In this document: piece after piece, positions 33,622-43,865 of the stretch
How positions within the stretch are numbered: the stretch's first letter is position 1
Layout of the letters: each line of letters starts with the position of its first letter
Source: Actinoplanes sp. KI2
GTDB taxonomy: Bacteria; Actinomycetota; Actinomycetes; Mycobacteriales; Micromonosporaceae
NCBI RefSeq assembly: GCF_025630775.1
Contig: NZ_JAOSZE010000011.1
Location: forward strand, 1-64,000
Reading direction: 5' to 3'
DNA length: 64,000 bases
Translations under genes and position numbers: made by a program
Notes under the pieces: generated by a model
Database searches by the model: none
What the model was told of the DNA's origin: nothing
Seen by the model: the letters and a program-made list of their open reading frames with translations, nothing else

Positions 33622-34539
33622 GTGCGGACTCTCTTCGTTGGAGCCGGAGCGACCGGCGGGTACTTCGGCGGGCGGCTCGCCGAGGCCGGCAAGGACATCA
33701 CCTTCCTGGTACGACCGGGACGTCGGGCGGTGCTCGACCGGCGCGGTCTGCGGATCAAGAGCCCGGGCGGCGGCGAGACCGTCTCACACCCCAAGCTGAT
33801 CACGGCGGACACTGTCGACGGCCCGTACGACCTGGTGGTGCTCGCGGTCAAGAGCTACGCGCTCGAGCAGGCAATGATCGACATGGCCCCGGCGATCGGC
33901 CCCCGGACGGTGATCGTGCCGCTGCTCAACGGCCTGCGGCACGTCGAGGAGCTGCGGGGAGCCTTCGGGCCGGAGCGGGCCTGGGGAGGGGTCTGCCTGA
34001 TCGAGGCGACCGTCGACCCGGACGGCGACATCGTGCAGATGTCCTCGCTGCACCGGATCGGGTACGGCCCGCTCGACGGCGAGGACGGGCGGCTGCCCGA
34101 GGTGACCTTCGCGCTGTCCGGCGAGGAGTTCGACTCGAACCCGTCGCACACGATCGTGCAGGACATGTGGGAAAAGTGGATCTTCCTGGCCACCATGGCC
34201 GGTCTCACCACGCTGATGCGGGCCAGCCTCCGCGACCTCAACGCCGCCCCCGGTGGGCCCGATCTCGCCGACCGGATGGTGGGCGAGGCGATCGCGATCG
34301 CCGCCGCGGCCGGGCACGAGCCACGGCCGGGGGCGGTCGCGGTGCTGCGGAGCAACCTTGCCACCACCGCGCCGCGAACCTCGTCCATGTACCGGGACAT
34401 GGCGCAGGGCCTCCCGGTCGAGTCCGACGCGATCCTCGGCGATCTGCTGGCCGAGGCGGCCAAGCACGACGTCCCCGCGCCGATGCTGGCCGCGGCGTAC
34501 ACCAACCTGAGCATCTACGCCGCCAAGCGGGCCGGCTGA
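33622..34539 (+). CDS. ketopantoate reductase-like (ApbA/PanE family) oxidoreductase
   Basis: A 305-residue NADPH-dependent reductase. The N-terminal Rossmann motif is LFVGAGATGGYFGGRLAEAG. VVLAVKSYALEQAM and IVPLLNGLRHVEEL are the strand-loop segments facing the active site, and the conserved Lys appears in MWEKWIFLATMAGLTTLM at the start of the helical C-terminal domain (about 175 onward). The C-terminal SMYRDMAQGLPVESDAILGDL carries the Ser and Glu that hold the pantoate moiety. It may make pantoate for CoA, but many genomes hold several paralogues acting on other 2-keto acids. No pan genes are adjacent. Confidence 0.85.
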   Translation: MRTLFVGAGATGGYFGGRLAEAGKDITFLVRPGRRAVLDRRGLRIKSPGGGETVSHPKLITADTVDGPYDLVVLAVKSYALEQAMIDMAPAIGPRTVIVPLLNGLRHVEELRGAFGPERAWGGVCLIEATVDPDGDIVQMSSLHRIGYGPLDGEDGRLPEVTFALSGEEFDSNPSHTIVQDMWEKWIFLATMAGLTTLMRASLRDLNAAPGGPDLADRMVGEAIAIAAAAGHEPRPGAVAVLRSNLATTAPRTSSMYRDMAQGLPVESDAILGDLLAEAAKHDVPAPMLAAAYTNLSIYAAKRAG

Positions 34540-34684
34540 AGGTATCGATCAGCGGGCAACCGGACACTCGTGGGGATACCGCCGTCCGGATCGGTGAGAA
34601 TGACCGCTGACGCGCCGCGCAAGGGTTACGCCGGACGGCCGGCGGGCATGCTGCGAGGCGCCGACGAAGGGGTGGGAGCTCAAC

Positions 34685-36795
<2,111 letters not shown>

Positions 36796-36796
<1 letters not shown>

Positions 36797-39078
36797 TGCC
36801 CGGATCCGCCCAGCCCCCGTCCGGAACCTACCGGGTACAGGTCCGCCCGGACTTCCCGTTGTCGGCGGCCGCCGCGCTCGCCGACTACCTGGCCGATCTC
36901 GGCGTCAGCCACCTCTACACGGCGCCGCTGCTGACCGCCGTTCCCGGCTCGCCGCACGGCTACGACGTCGTCGACCACCGGTTCGTCAACCCGGCCCTGG
37001 GCGGCTCGTCGGCACTGTCGGATCTGTCCGAGACGCTCCGGGCGGCGGGCCTCGGCCTCGTGGTGGACATCGTCCCGAACCACGCGGGCGTGGCCGTGCC
37101 GCACGCCAACCCGACGTGGTGGGACGTCCTGAAAAATGGGCAGAAGTCTGACTTCTGCGAGTTTTATGACATCGACTGGTCGCGCGGTCGCATCCTCATC
37201 CCGGTGCTGGCCGACGCGCCGGACGAGGTGGACCGGCTGACCGTCGAGGGCGACGAGCTCCGCTACTACGACCACCGCTACCCGATCGCCCCGGGCACCG
37301 GCGACGGCACCCCGCAGGAGATCCACGACCGGCAACACTACGAGCTGGCCAACTGGACCCGCGGCGACCTCGAGCTCAACTACCGCCGCTTCTTCGCCAT
37401 CACCGACCTGGCCGGGCTGCGGGTCGAGGACCCGGCGGTGTTCGACGCCACGCACGCCGAGATCCTCCGCTGGCGCCGCGAGGGCATCGTCGACGGCCTC
37501 CGGGTCGACCACCCCGACGGCCTGCGCGACCCCGGCGACTATCTGACCCGGCTGCACGAGGCCGCGCCCGGCGCCTGGCTGGTGGTCGAGAAGATCCTCG
37601 AGCCCGGCGAGCCGCTGCCGCCCTGGCCGGTCGCGGGCACCACCGGCTACGACGCGCTCGCCGAGGTCTGCGGCGTCTTCGTGGACCCGTCCACCGAGAC
37701 GTTCTTCGACACCCTGCAGCACCATCTGACCGGGGCCGAGACCTCGTGGCAGGACCAGGTGCACGAGGCGAAGCTCGCGGTGGCCACCACCCAGTTCGCC
37801 GCGGAGCTGGCGCGGCTCGCTCGCCTCGTACCCGAGATCGAAAGCGCACCCCGCGCGCTGGCCGAGCTTGCCGCCTGCTTCCCGGTCTATCGCACCTATC
37901 TGCCGTTCGGCGGCAGGCATCTCGCGCAGGCCCGGGCCGAGGCCGGACGACGGCGCCCGCAGCTCGTCCCGGTCTTCGAGGCGCTCACCGCCCGGCTGCG
38001 CAACCCCGCCGACGAGCTCGCCGTCCGGTTCCAGCAGTTCACCGGCGCGGTGATGGCCAAGGGCGTCGAGGACACCGCGTTCTACCGCTGGACCAGGTTC
38101 GCCGCCCGTAACGAGGTCGGCAACGACCCGGCCAAGTTCGGCGTCACCCCGGACGAGTTCCACGAGGCCAACGGCGAGCGGCGGCGAACCTGGCCGGACA
38201 CGATGACCACGCTCTCCACCCACGACACCAAGCGCAGCGAGGACGTGCGAGCGCGGCTGGCGGTGCTGGCCGAGGTGCCGGGCGACTGGACCGAGGTGGT
38301 GCGCCGCTGGGTCCGGATCGCTCCGCTCCCGGACCCCGCGCTCGCGCATCTGATCTGGCAGAGCGCGGTGGGTGCCTGGCCGATCTCCCGCGAGCGCCTT
38401 TTCGCGTACGCGGTGAAGGCGGCCCGCGAGGCGGGGACCGTGACCACCTGGTACCACCCGGACGAGGGGTTCGAGGCGCTCGTCCGGGAGATGGTGGACC
38501 GGATCTTCGACGACCCGGCCCTGCACCGCGAGGTCGCCGGCTTCGTCGCGTCGATCACCCCGCCCGGCTGGTCGAACTCGCTCGGCCAGAAGGCCGTGCA
38601 GCTGACCATGCCCGGCGTCCCCGACGTCTACCAGGGCACCGAGCTGTGGGACTACTCGCTGGTCGACCCGGACAACCGGCGGCCGGTCGACTTCCCGGCC
38701 CGGCGCGCGCTGCTGGCCCGGCTCGACGACGGCTGGCTGCCGCCGGTCGACGAGTCCGGCGCGGCGAAGCTGCTGGTCACCAGCCGCGCCCTGCGCCTGC
38801 GCGGGCAGCGGCCGGAGCTCTTCACCGGGTATCGCCCGATCTTCGCCGAGGGTCGCCTCGGCGAGCACTGCCTCGCCTACGACCGGGGCGGCGCCGTGAC
38901 GATCGCCACCCGGCTGCCGATCGGATTGTCACGGCACGGCGGCTGGGGCGACACCACCCTGTCACTCGACGGCCACAGCTGGACGGAAGTGTTCACCGGG
39001 ACGAGCTACGGCGGGCATCGCTTGGCGGTGGCCGAGCTGCTGCGCACGTACCCCGTCGCCCTGTTGGTGAAAGAATGA
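36796..39078 (+). CDS. treY: maltooligosyltrehalose synthase (GH13_26)
   Basis: A 760-residue intramolecular transglycosylase. It turns the reducing-end alpha-1,4 bond of maltooligosaccharides into the alpha,alpha-1,1 bond of maltooligosyltrehalose. GTYRVQVRPDFPLSAAAALADYL is the typical opening, then SPHGYDVVDH, DIVPNHAG, DGLRVDHPDGLRDPGDYL with the nucleophile Asp, VVEKILEPGEPLP with the acid Glu, and STHDTKRSEDVRAR with the third Asp. ATG 36796 shares one base with the glgX stop; a much longer upstream frame is only a shadow of glgX. The treZ start overlaps its own stop. Confidence 0.93.
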
Positions 39079-40805
39079 TGCTCTTCGAAGTCTGGGTCCC
39101 CGAGAAGACGGTCAAACTTCTGGTGGCGGGGGAGGAGCGCGCGATGGAGCGCGGTGACGACGGCTGGTGGCGTCTGTCCGTGGACGCCGGTCCCGGCTCC
39201 GACTACGCGTTCGTGCTGCCCGACGTCGACTCGCCGCTGCCCGATCCGCGTTCCCCGTGGCAGCCCGCCGGCGTGCACGGGCCCAGCCGGGTCTACGACC
39301 ATGCCGCGTTCGGCTGGACCGACCAGGCGTGGACCGGGAAGCAGCTGCCCGGCTCGATCCTCTACGAGCTGCACATCGGCACCTTCACCGCGGAGGGCAC
39401 GTTCGACGCGGCGATCGAGCGGCTGGACCACCTGGTCGGCCTCGGCGTCGACCTGGTCGAGCTGCTGCCGGTCAACGCCTTCAACGGTTCGCACAACTGG
39501 GGCTACGACGGCGTCTGCTGGTACGCGCCGCACGAGCCGTACGGCGGGCCGGACGGGCTCAAGCGGTTCGTCGACGCCGCCCACGCGCGCGGGCTGGGCG
39601 TCGTCCTCGACGTCGTCTACAACCACTTCGGGCCCAGCGGTGCGTACGCCCCGATGTTCGCCCCCTACCTGAGCAAGCACGGCGCGAACCCGTGGGGCGA
39701 CTCGATCAACCTGGACGGCCCGCTCTCCGACGAGGTACGCCGCTACATCGCCGACAACGTGTTGATGTGGCTGCGCGACTACCACGTCGACGGCCTGCGG
39801 CTGGATGCCGTGCACGCGCTGGTCGACCACTCCGCGGTCCACCTGCTGGAGCAGCTCGCGGTCGCGGTCGAGTCGCTGTCGGCGCACCTGGGCCGGCCGC
39901 TCTCGCTGATCGCCGAGTCCGACCTCAACGACCCCAGGCTGATCACGCCGCGGGAGGCCGGCGGTTTCGGGCTGACCGCGCAGTGGGACGACGACGTGCA
40001 CCACGCGCTGCACACGCTGCTGACCGGCGAGCGGCAGGGGTACTACGGCGACTTCGGCTCGCTGGACTGCCTCCAGACCGTGCTCGAGGGCGCGTTCTTC
40101 CACGCCGGCACCTGGTCGAGCTTCCGGCGGCGGCACCACGGCCGGCCGGTCGACCGGCTGCGCACGCCGGGCCACCGGTTCGTGGCGTTCCTGCAGAACC
40201 ACGATCAGATCGGCAACCGGGCGATCGGCGACCGGATCTCCGCCTCGCTCTCGCCCGGGCTGCTCAAGGTCGGGGCGACGCTGCTGCTGACCGGGCCGTT
40301 CACGCCGATGCTGTTCATGGGCGAGGAGTGGGCGGCGAGCAGCCCGTGGCAGTTCTTCACCAGCCACCCCGAGCCGGAGCTGGCCGACGCGGTGCGTACC
40401 GGGCGGCGGCGCGAGTTCGCGGCGCACGGCTGGCACTCGGCCGACGTGCCCGACCCGCAGGACCCGGCGACCTTCGAGCGCTCCAAATTGGACTGGGACG
40501 AACTGGGCAAGCCGGGGCACGCCGAGATCCTCGCGCTGTACCGGCGGCTGATCGCGCTACGCCGCCAGTATCCTGATTTGTCGGACCCGTGGCTTTCCCG
40601 GGTCGAGGTGTGGCACGGCGACAACTACGTGGTGATCCGCCGGGGCGGATGCCTGGTGGCGGCCAACCTGGCGCCGGTACCGCAGACCGTGAGCCTGCGG
40701 TCGGTGCCGAGCAAGGTGCTGCTGGCCACCTCGCCGGGGGTGGTCCTGCAACGCGATCGGGTGGAGTTGCCGGCCGAGAGCGCGGTGGTGGTCGCCGCCC
40801 GCTGA
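39075..40805 (+). CDS. treZ: maltooligosyltrehalose trehalohydrolase (GH13_10)
   Basis: A 576-residue enzyme that cuts the alpha-1,4 bond next to the trehalose end made by TreY, releasing free trehalose. A short N-terminal CBM48-like domain (FEVWVPEKTVKLLVAG onward) precedes the barrel: ELHIGTFTAEGTFDAAIERL, VVLDVVYNHFGPSG, DGLRLDAVHALVDHS with the nucleophile Asp, LIAESDLNDP with the acid Glu and FLQNHDQIGNRA with the third Asp. Start: tandem ATGs at 39075 and 39078, both overlapping the treY stop. Last gene of the operon. TreS and OtsAB are not in the window. Trehalose serves as a stress protectant and carbon reserve. Confidence 0.93.
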   Translation: MMLFEVWVPEKTVKLLVAGEERAMERGDDGWWRLSVDAGPGSDYAFVLPDVDSPLPDPRSPWQPAGVHGPSRVYDHAAFGWTDQAWTGKQLPGSILYELHIGTFTAEGTFDAAIERLDHLVGLGVDLVELLPVNAFNGSHNWGYDGVCWYAPHEPYGGPDGLKRFVDAAHARGLGVVLDVVYNHFGPSGAYAPMFAPYLSKHGANPWGDSINLDGPLSDEVRRYIADNVLMWLRDYHVDGLRLDAVHALVDHSAVHLLEQLAVAVESLSAHLGRPLSLIAESDLNDPRLITPREAGGFGLTAQWDDDVHHALHTLLTGERQGYYGDFGSLDCLQTVLEGAFFHAGTWSSFRRRHHGRPVDRLRTPGHRFVAFLQNHDQIGNRAIGDRISASLSPGLLKVGATLLLTGPFTPMLFMGEEWAASSPWQFFTSHPEPELADAVRTGRRREFAAHGWHSADVPDPQDPATFERSKLDWDELGKPGHAEILALYRRLIALRRQYPDLSDPWLSRVEVWHGDNYVVIRRGGCLVAANLAPVPQTVSLRSVPSKVLLATSPGVVLQRDRVELPAESAVVVAAR

Positions 40806-40838
40806 CCGCCGCTCGTGCCGATGGGGCACGATGGTGCG

Positions 40839-41975
40839 ATGACGGAGCGCGGTTCGAGCCGGTTCGCCTGGCCGGTGCGGCGGCGTACGCCTGCCGATCT
40901 TCCCGGCCCGGACGGGACCGCGGAGGACATCGCGGCGCAGGACATCGCCGAGCGCGAGGCGGCGGACCGGCGGCTGCCGCCACCCCCGCCCGAGCCGATC
41001 GTGGAGGCGCCGCCGCGGTTCAACGTTGCCGTCTTCCGGCTCGGCGGGCTCGGCCTCGCGCTGGTCCTCGCGCTCGTGGTCGCGCTGATCCGGGTGATCG
41101 GCACCGGGCCGCCGTCGATCGCGCAGCTGCGCGCCGAGGCCGGCGTGGACGGGTGGCCGTTCCTCACCGTCGGGGTCAAGGGCGACCAGCCGGGCATCGG
41201 CTACTACGACCCGAAGCAGCACAGCTGGAGCGGCTTCGACGTCGACATCGCGTACATGATCGCGGAGGATCTCGGCTTCCGCCGGCAGGAGGTCAAGTTC
41301 TACGCGATCGAGAGCGAGGACCGGGCCCGCATGCAGGCCACCGATCCGGCCAGCGACCCGCCGAACAAGCGGGTGCCGGTGAACATGGTGATCGCCAGCT
41401 ACAGCATCACGGCCGAGCGGATCGCGAACGGCGTCCACTTCTCCGTCCCCTACCTGTACACCGAGCAGTCGGTGGTGACGCTCAAGGACCACTCGCCGGT
41501 CAACACCCTGAACGATCTCGCGCACAAGAAGGTCTGCTCGCTCTCCGCGTCCACCAGCAGCAGCGCGCTCACCCAGGCCAAGGCCGATGTCGTCACCCGA
41601 AACCAGGTCAGCGAGTGCTTCGGCCTGCTCTACGACCATGGCGTCGAGGCGATCAGCACCGACGCCGCGATCCTCGGCGGCTACAAGGCCGGGCCGGACG
41701 GCGCCAAGATCCGCCACTGGGACATCGGGCTCGACCGCAGCGAGAAGTGGGGCATCAACGTCGGCGAGAACAAGGCGCTGGAGACGCTGGTGAACATCAC
41801 GCTCTACAAGTCGTGGAAGGACCCGCACGACGACCGGTGGGAGCTGGCCTACCGGAACAACATCCAGCCCGAGATCGACGAGAACCTGCCCACCCCGCTC
41901 GCCGTCGCCGAGCAGCCGCCGGTGGTGCCGCGGCCGGACGTACGGCAGCTGCCCTGGGAGACCGACCTACCGTGA
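40839..41975 (+). CDS. membrane-tethered GluB/GlnH-like solute-binding protein
   Basis: A 378-residue protein with three parts. Residues 1-67 are an acidic, proline-rich, probably cytosolic segment. Residues about 68-92 are one membrane helix (LGGLGLALVLALVVALIRVI). The rest is a type II periplasmic binding domain of the amino-acid (SBP_bac_3) family: LTVGVKGDQPGIGYYD, SGFDVDIAYMIAEDLGF, VIASYSITAERIANGVHFSVPYL and LNDLAHKKVCSLSAS. It has no lipobox, unlike ordinary ABC binding proteins. No ABC permease or ATPase adjoins it. The cytosolic tail and the coupled membrane gene (GTGA overlap at 41972) suggest sensing instead of transport, similar in concept to GlnH of the GlnH-GlnX-PknG system. 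Confidence 0.78.
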   Translation: MTERGSSRFAWPVRRRTPADLPGPDGTAEDIAAQDIAEREAADRRLPPPPPEPIVEAPPRFNVAVFRLGGLGLALVLALVVALIRVIGTGPPSIAQLRAEAGVDGWPFLTVGVKGDQPGIGYYDPKQHSWSGFDVDIAYMIAEDLGFRRQEVKFYAIESEDRARMQATDPASDPPNKRVPVNMVIASYSITAERIANGVHFSVPYLYTEQSVVTLKDHSPVNTLNDLAHKKVCSLSASTSSSALTQAKADVVTRNQVSECFGLLYDHGVEAISTDAAILGGYKAGPDGAKIRHWDIGLDRSEKWGINVGENKALETLVNITLYKSWKDPHDDRWELAYRNNIQPEIDENLPTPLAVAEQPPVVPRPDVRQLPWETDLP

Positions 41976-42994
41976 CCGAACTCGTGGTCAAGGGTGGCCC
42001 GATCCCGCCGCGCCGGCGCCGGGCGCAGCTCAACTGGCTGCTCACCGTGCTGCCGGCGTTCCCGCTGCTGCTGCTCGTGCTGCGGCTGTGGTACCTGAGC
42101 CGGCAGGACCTGCCGACGATGCTGCTGCTGGTGCAGTACATCAGCCCGCTCGGCATGATCAGCGCGCTGTTCATCACGCTGATCTGGACGGTGCCCGCGG
42201 TCATCCTGGTGCTGCGCGCGCTGGGCGGCATCCTGCTGGTCAGCGATCCGGACGACGCCGGCCGGTCGCTGCTGGCGGTCACCGCCCTGCGGATGCCCGA
42301 CTGGGTGGTGCTGCTGGCCACCATGCTCGCGGCCCTCACCTGGCAGCTGTTGCTGCTGCCCACCCTCGCCATGCTGGTCGTGTCGATCCTCGGGGTCACC
42401 GCGGTGCTGCGCTTCCGCACCGAGCGCTGGATGATGCTGTGGATCACCGTGGGCGTGCCGGTCCTGGTCGGCCTGCTCGTGCTGATCTTCGTAATGCCCG
42501 GCATCGTCTCGGCGCTGCAGCACGGCGAGATCTCCACGGCGCTGCTGCTGGCCGTGCCGCCGCTGCTCGGGCCGCTGCTCACCGGGCCGGTGCCGCGCTG
42601 GTCGGCCCGGCTCGTCACGCACTGGCCGGCGGTCGCCGCCGCGCTGGTCGCCCCGCTGGCGGTCGGCGTGATCTTCCTGCGCGCGCCGGTGCTGCCGAAC
42701 AGCGCCGTCGAGGTCGCCGCCGCCAAGGGCCCGGACTCCGTGGTCCGCGGCCAGCTCATCTCGGTCGACGACACCTCGACCACCATGCTGCGCAACGACG
42801 GCGAGGTCCTGTTCCTCGACAACAACAAGGTCCGCTCCAAGACCCTGTGCCCGGTGCCGGTGCGGCCGCCGGACAGCGCCGTCTCCGTACGCGGGTGGCC
42901 GGTCGAGGAGTCGGCACTTTCCTGGATCGCCCCCACCCACCGCGACAGCGAGGTCGACCCCAGATGTCTCGGACGTCCCCTGAACCCCAGCTGA
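41972..42994 (+). CDS. polytopic membrane protein coupled to the tethered binding protein
   Basis: A 340-residue protein with about seven hydrophobic helices between residues 18 and 230, then a soluble C-terminal region of about 95 residues (VVRGQLISVDDTSTTMLRN; VLFLDNNKVRSKTLCP) that looks beta-rich. The order of helices is not that of an ABC permease and there is no EAA motif. GTG 41972 overlaps the upstream stop, so synthesis is coupled to the binding protein. The PP2C gene follows after 70 bp. A receptor or scaffold role beside the binding protein, like GlnX beside GlnH, is plausible but is inferred from gene order. No family recognised. Confidence 0.7.
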   Translation: MTELVVKGGPIPPRRRRAQLNWLLTVLPAFPLLLLVLRLWYLSRQDLPTMLLLVQYISPLGMISALFITLIWTVPAVILVLRALGGILLVSDPDDAGRSLLAVTALRMPDWVVLLATMLAALTWQLLLLPTLAMLVVSILGVTAVLRFRTERWMMLWITVGVPVLVGLLVLIFVMPGIVSALQHGEISTALLLAVPPLLGPLLTGPVPRWSARLVTHWPAVAAALVAPLAVGVIFLRAPVLPNSAVEVAAAKGPDSVVRGQLISVDDTSTTMLRNDGEVLFLDNNKVRSKTLCPVPVRPPDSAVSVRGWPVEESALSWIAPTHRDSEVDPRCLGRPLNPS

Positions 42995-43064
42995 TGGCCC
43001 TTTTTGGCGACGCGCCGCCGCCCTCATGCAGACAGGCTTGCCGTGATCTGGGAAGCTGCACGCC

Positions 43065-43784
43065 ATGACCTTGCACCTCCGGTGGGCGGCAGTCACCGAC
43101 CAAGGACATGTCCGCAGCAACAACGAGGACTGTCACTACGCCGGTGACCACCTGCTCGTCGTTGCCGACGGCATGGGCGGGATGGCCGCCGGCGATCTGG
43201 CCAGCCGCCTCGCGATCGAGTCGATGACCGGCCTCGACGTGCCGATCGACAACGACAACCAGATGGATGCGCTGCATCGGGCGCTCGAGGTCGCCAACGG
43301 TCGGATCGCCGAGCACGTGGTCGCCGACCCCGAACTGCAGGGCATGGGCACCACGCTGACCGCGGTCATCTTCTCCGGCAGCCGGGCCGCGATGGCGCAC
43401 GTCGGCGACTCCCGCGCCTACCTGTTGCGCGACGGCCGGCTCAACCAGCTGACCAAGGACGACACGTACGTCCAGATGCTCGTCGATCAGGGGCTGATCA
43501 AGCCGGAGGAGGCGGCCGGTCATCCGCGCCGGTCCGTGGTCACCCGGGTGCTGCAGGGCGAGCCGGTCAGTCCGGCGTACGTGATCGTCGAACCGGAAAA
43601 TGGCGACCGCTGGCTGCTGTGCAGCGACGGGCTCACCGCGGTCGTCAGCAACGAGACGATCGAGCAGGAGATGCTCGCCGCCACCGATCCGAAGTCCTGC
43701 GCCGAACGGCTGGTCGATCTCGCGCTGCGCGGCGGCGGCCCGGACAACGTCACGGTGATTGTCGCCGATCTGACAACCGATTGA
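43065..43784 (+). CDS. PP2C-type serine/threonine protein phosphatase
   Basis: A 239-residue, single-domain PPM phosphatase. All metal ligands are present: the acidic NNEDCHY motif after the first strand, VVADGMGGMAAGD, LLCSDGLTAVV and GGPDNVTVIVAD. There is no membrane helix or extra sensor domain, so it is a free cytoplasmic phosphatase, smaller than PstP (which has a membrane helix). It removes phosphate from Ser/Thr residues placed by Hanks-type kinases. No kinase is encoded in the window. The position right after a ligand-binding and a membrane protein suggests that its activity or target is linked to them. Confidence 0.9.
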   Translation: MTLHLRWAAVTDQGHVRSNNEDCHYAGDHLLVVADGMGGMAAGDLASRLAIESMTGLDVPIDNDNQMDALHRALEVANGRIAEHVVADPELQGMGTTLTAVIFSGSRAAMAHVGDSRAYLLRDGRLNQLTKDDTYVQMLVDQGLIKPEEAAGHPRRSVVTRVLQGEPVSPAYVIVEPENGDRWLLCSDGLTAVVSNETIEQEMLAATDPKSCAERLVDLALRGGGPDNVTVIVADLTTD

Positions 43785-43865
43785 CATACGCGTTATCACT
43801 CGCTGATTGCGGTACCTTACTCCGGTCGCGGATCAGGGGGCCGCGGCTCATCTGCGGGGTGATGC

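Noticed and set aside
43781..43818. TTGACA at the PP2C stop as promoter of the GGDEF-EAL gene
   Set aside because: No TAnnnT lies at 16-19 bp; the nearest candidates give spacers of 7 or 26 bp.
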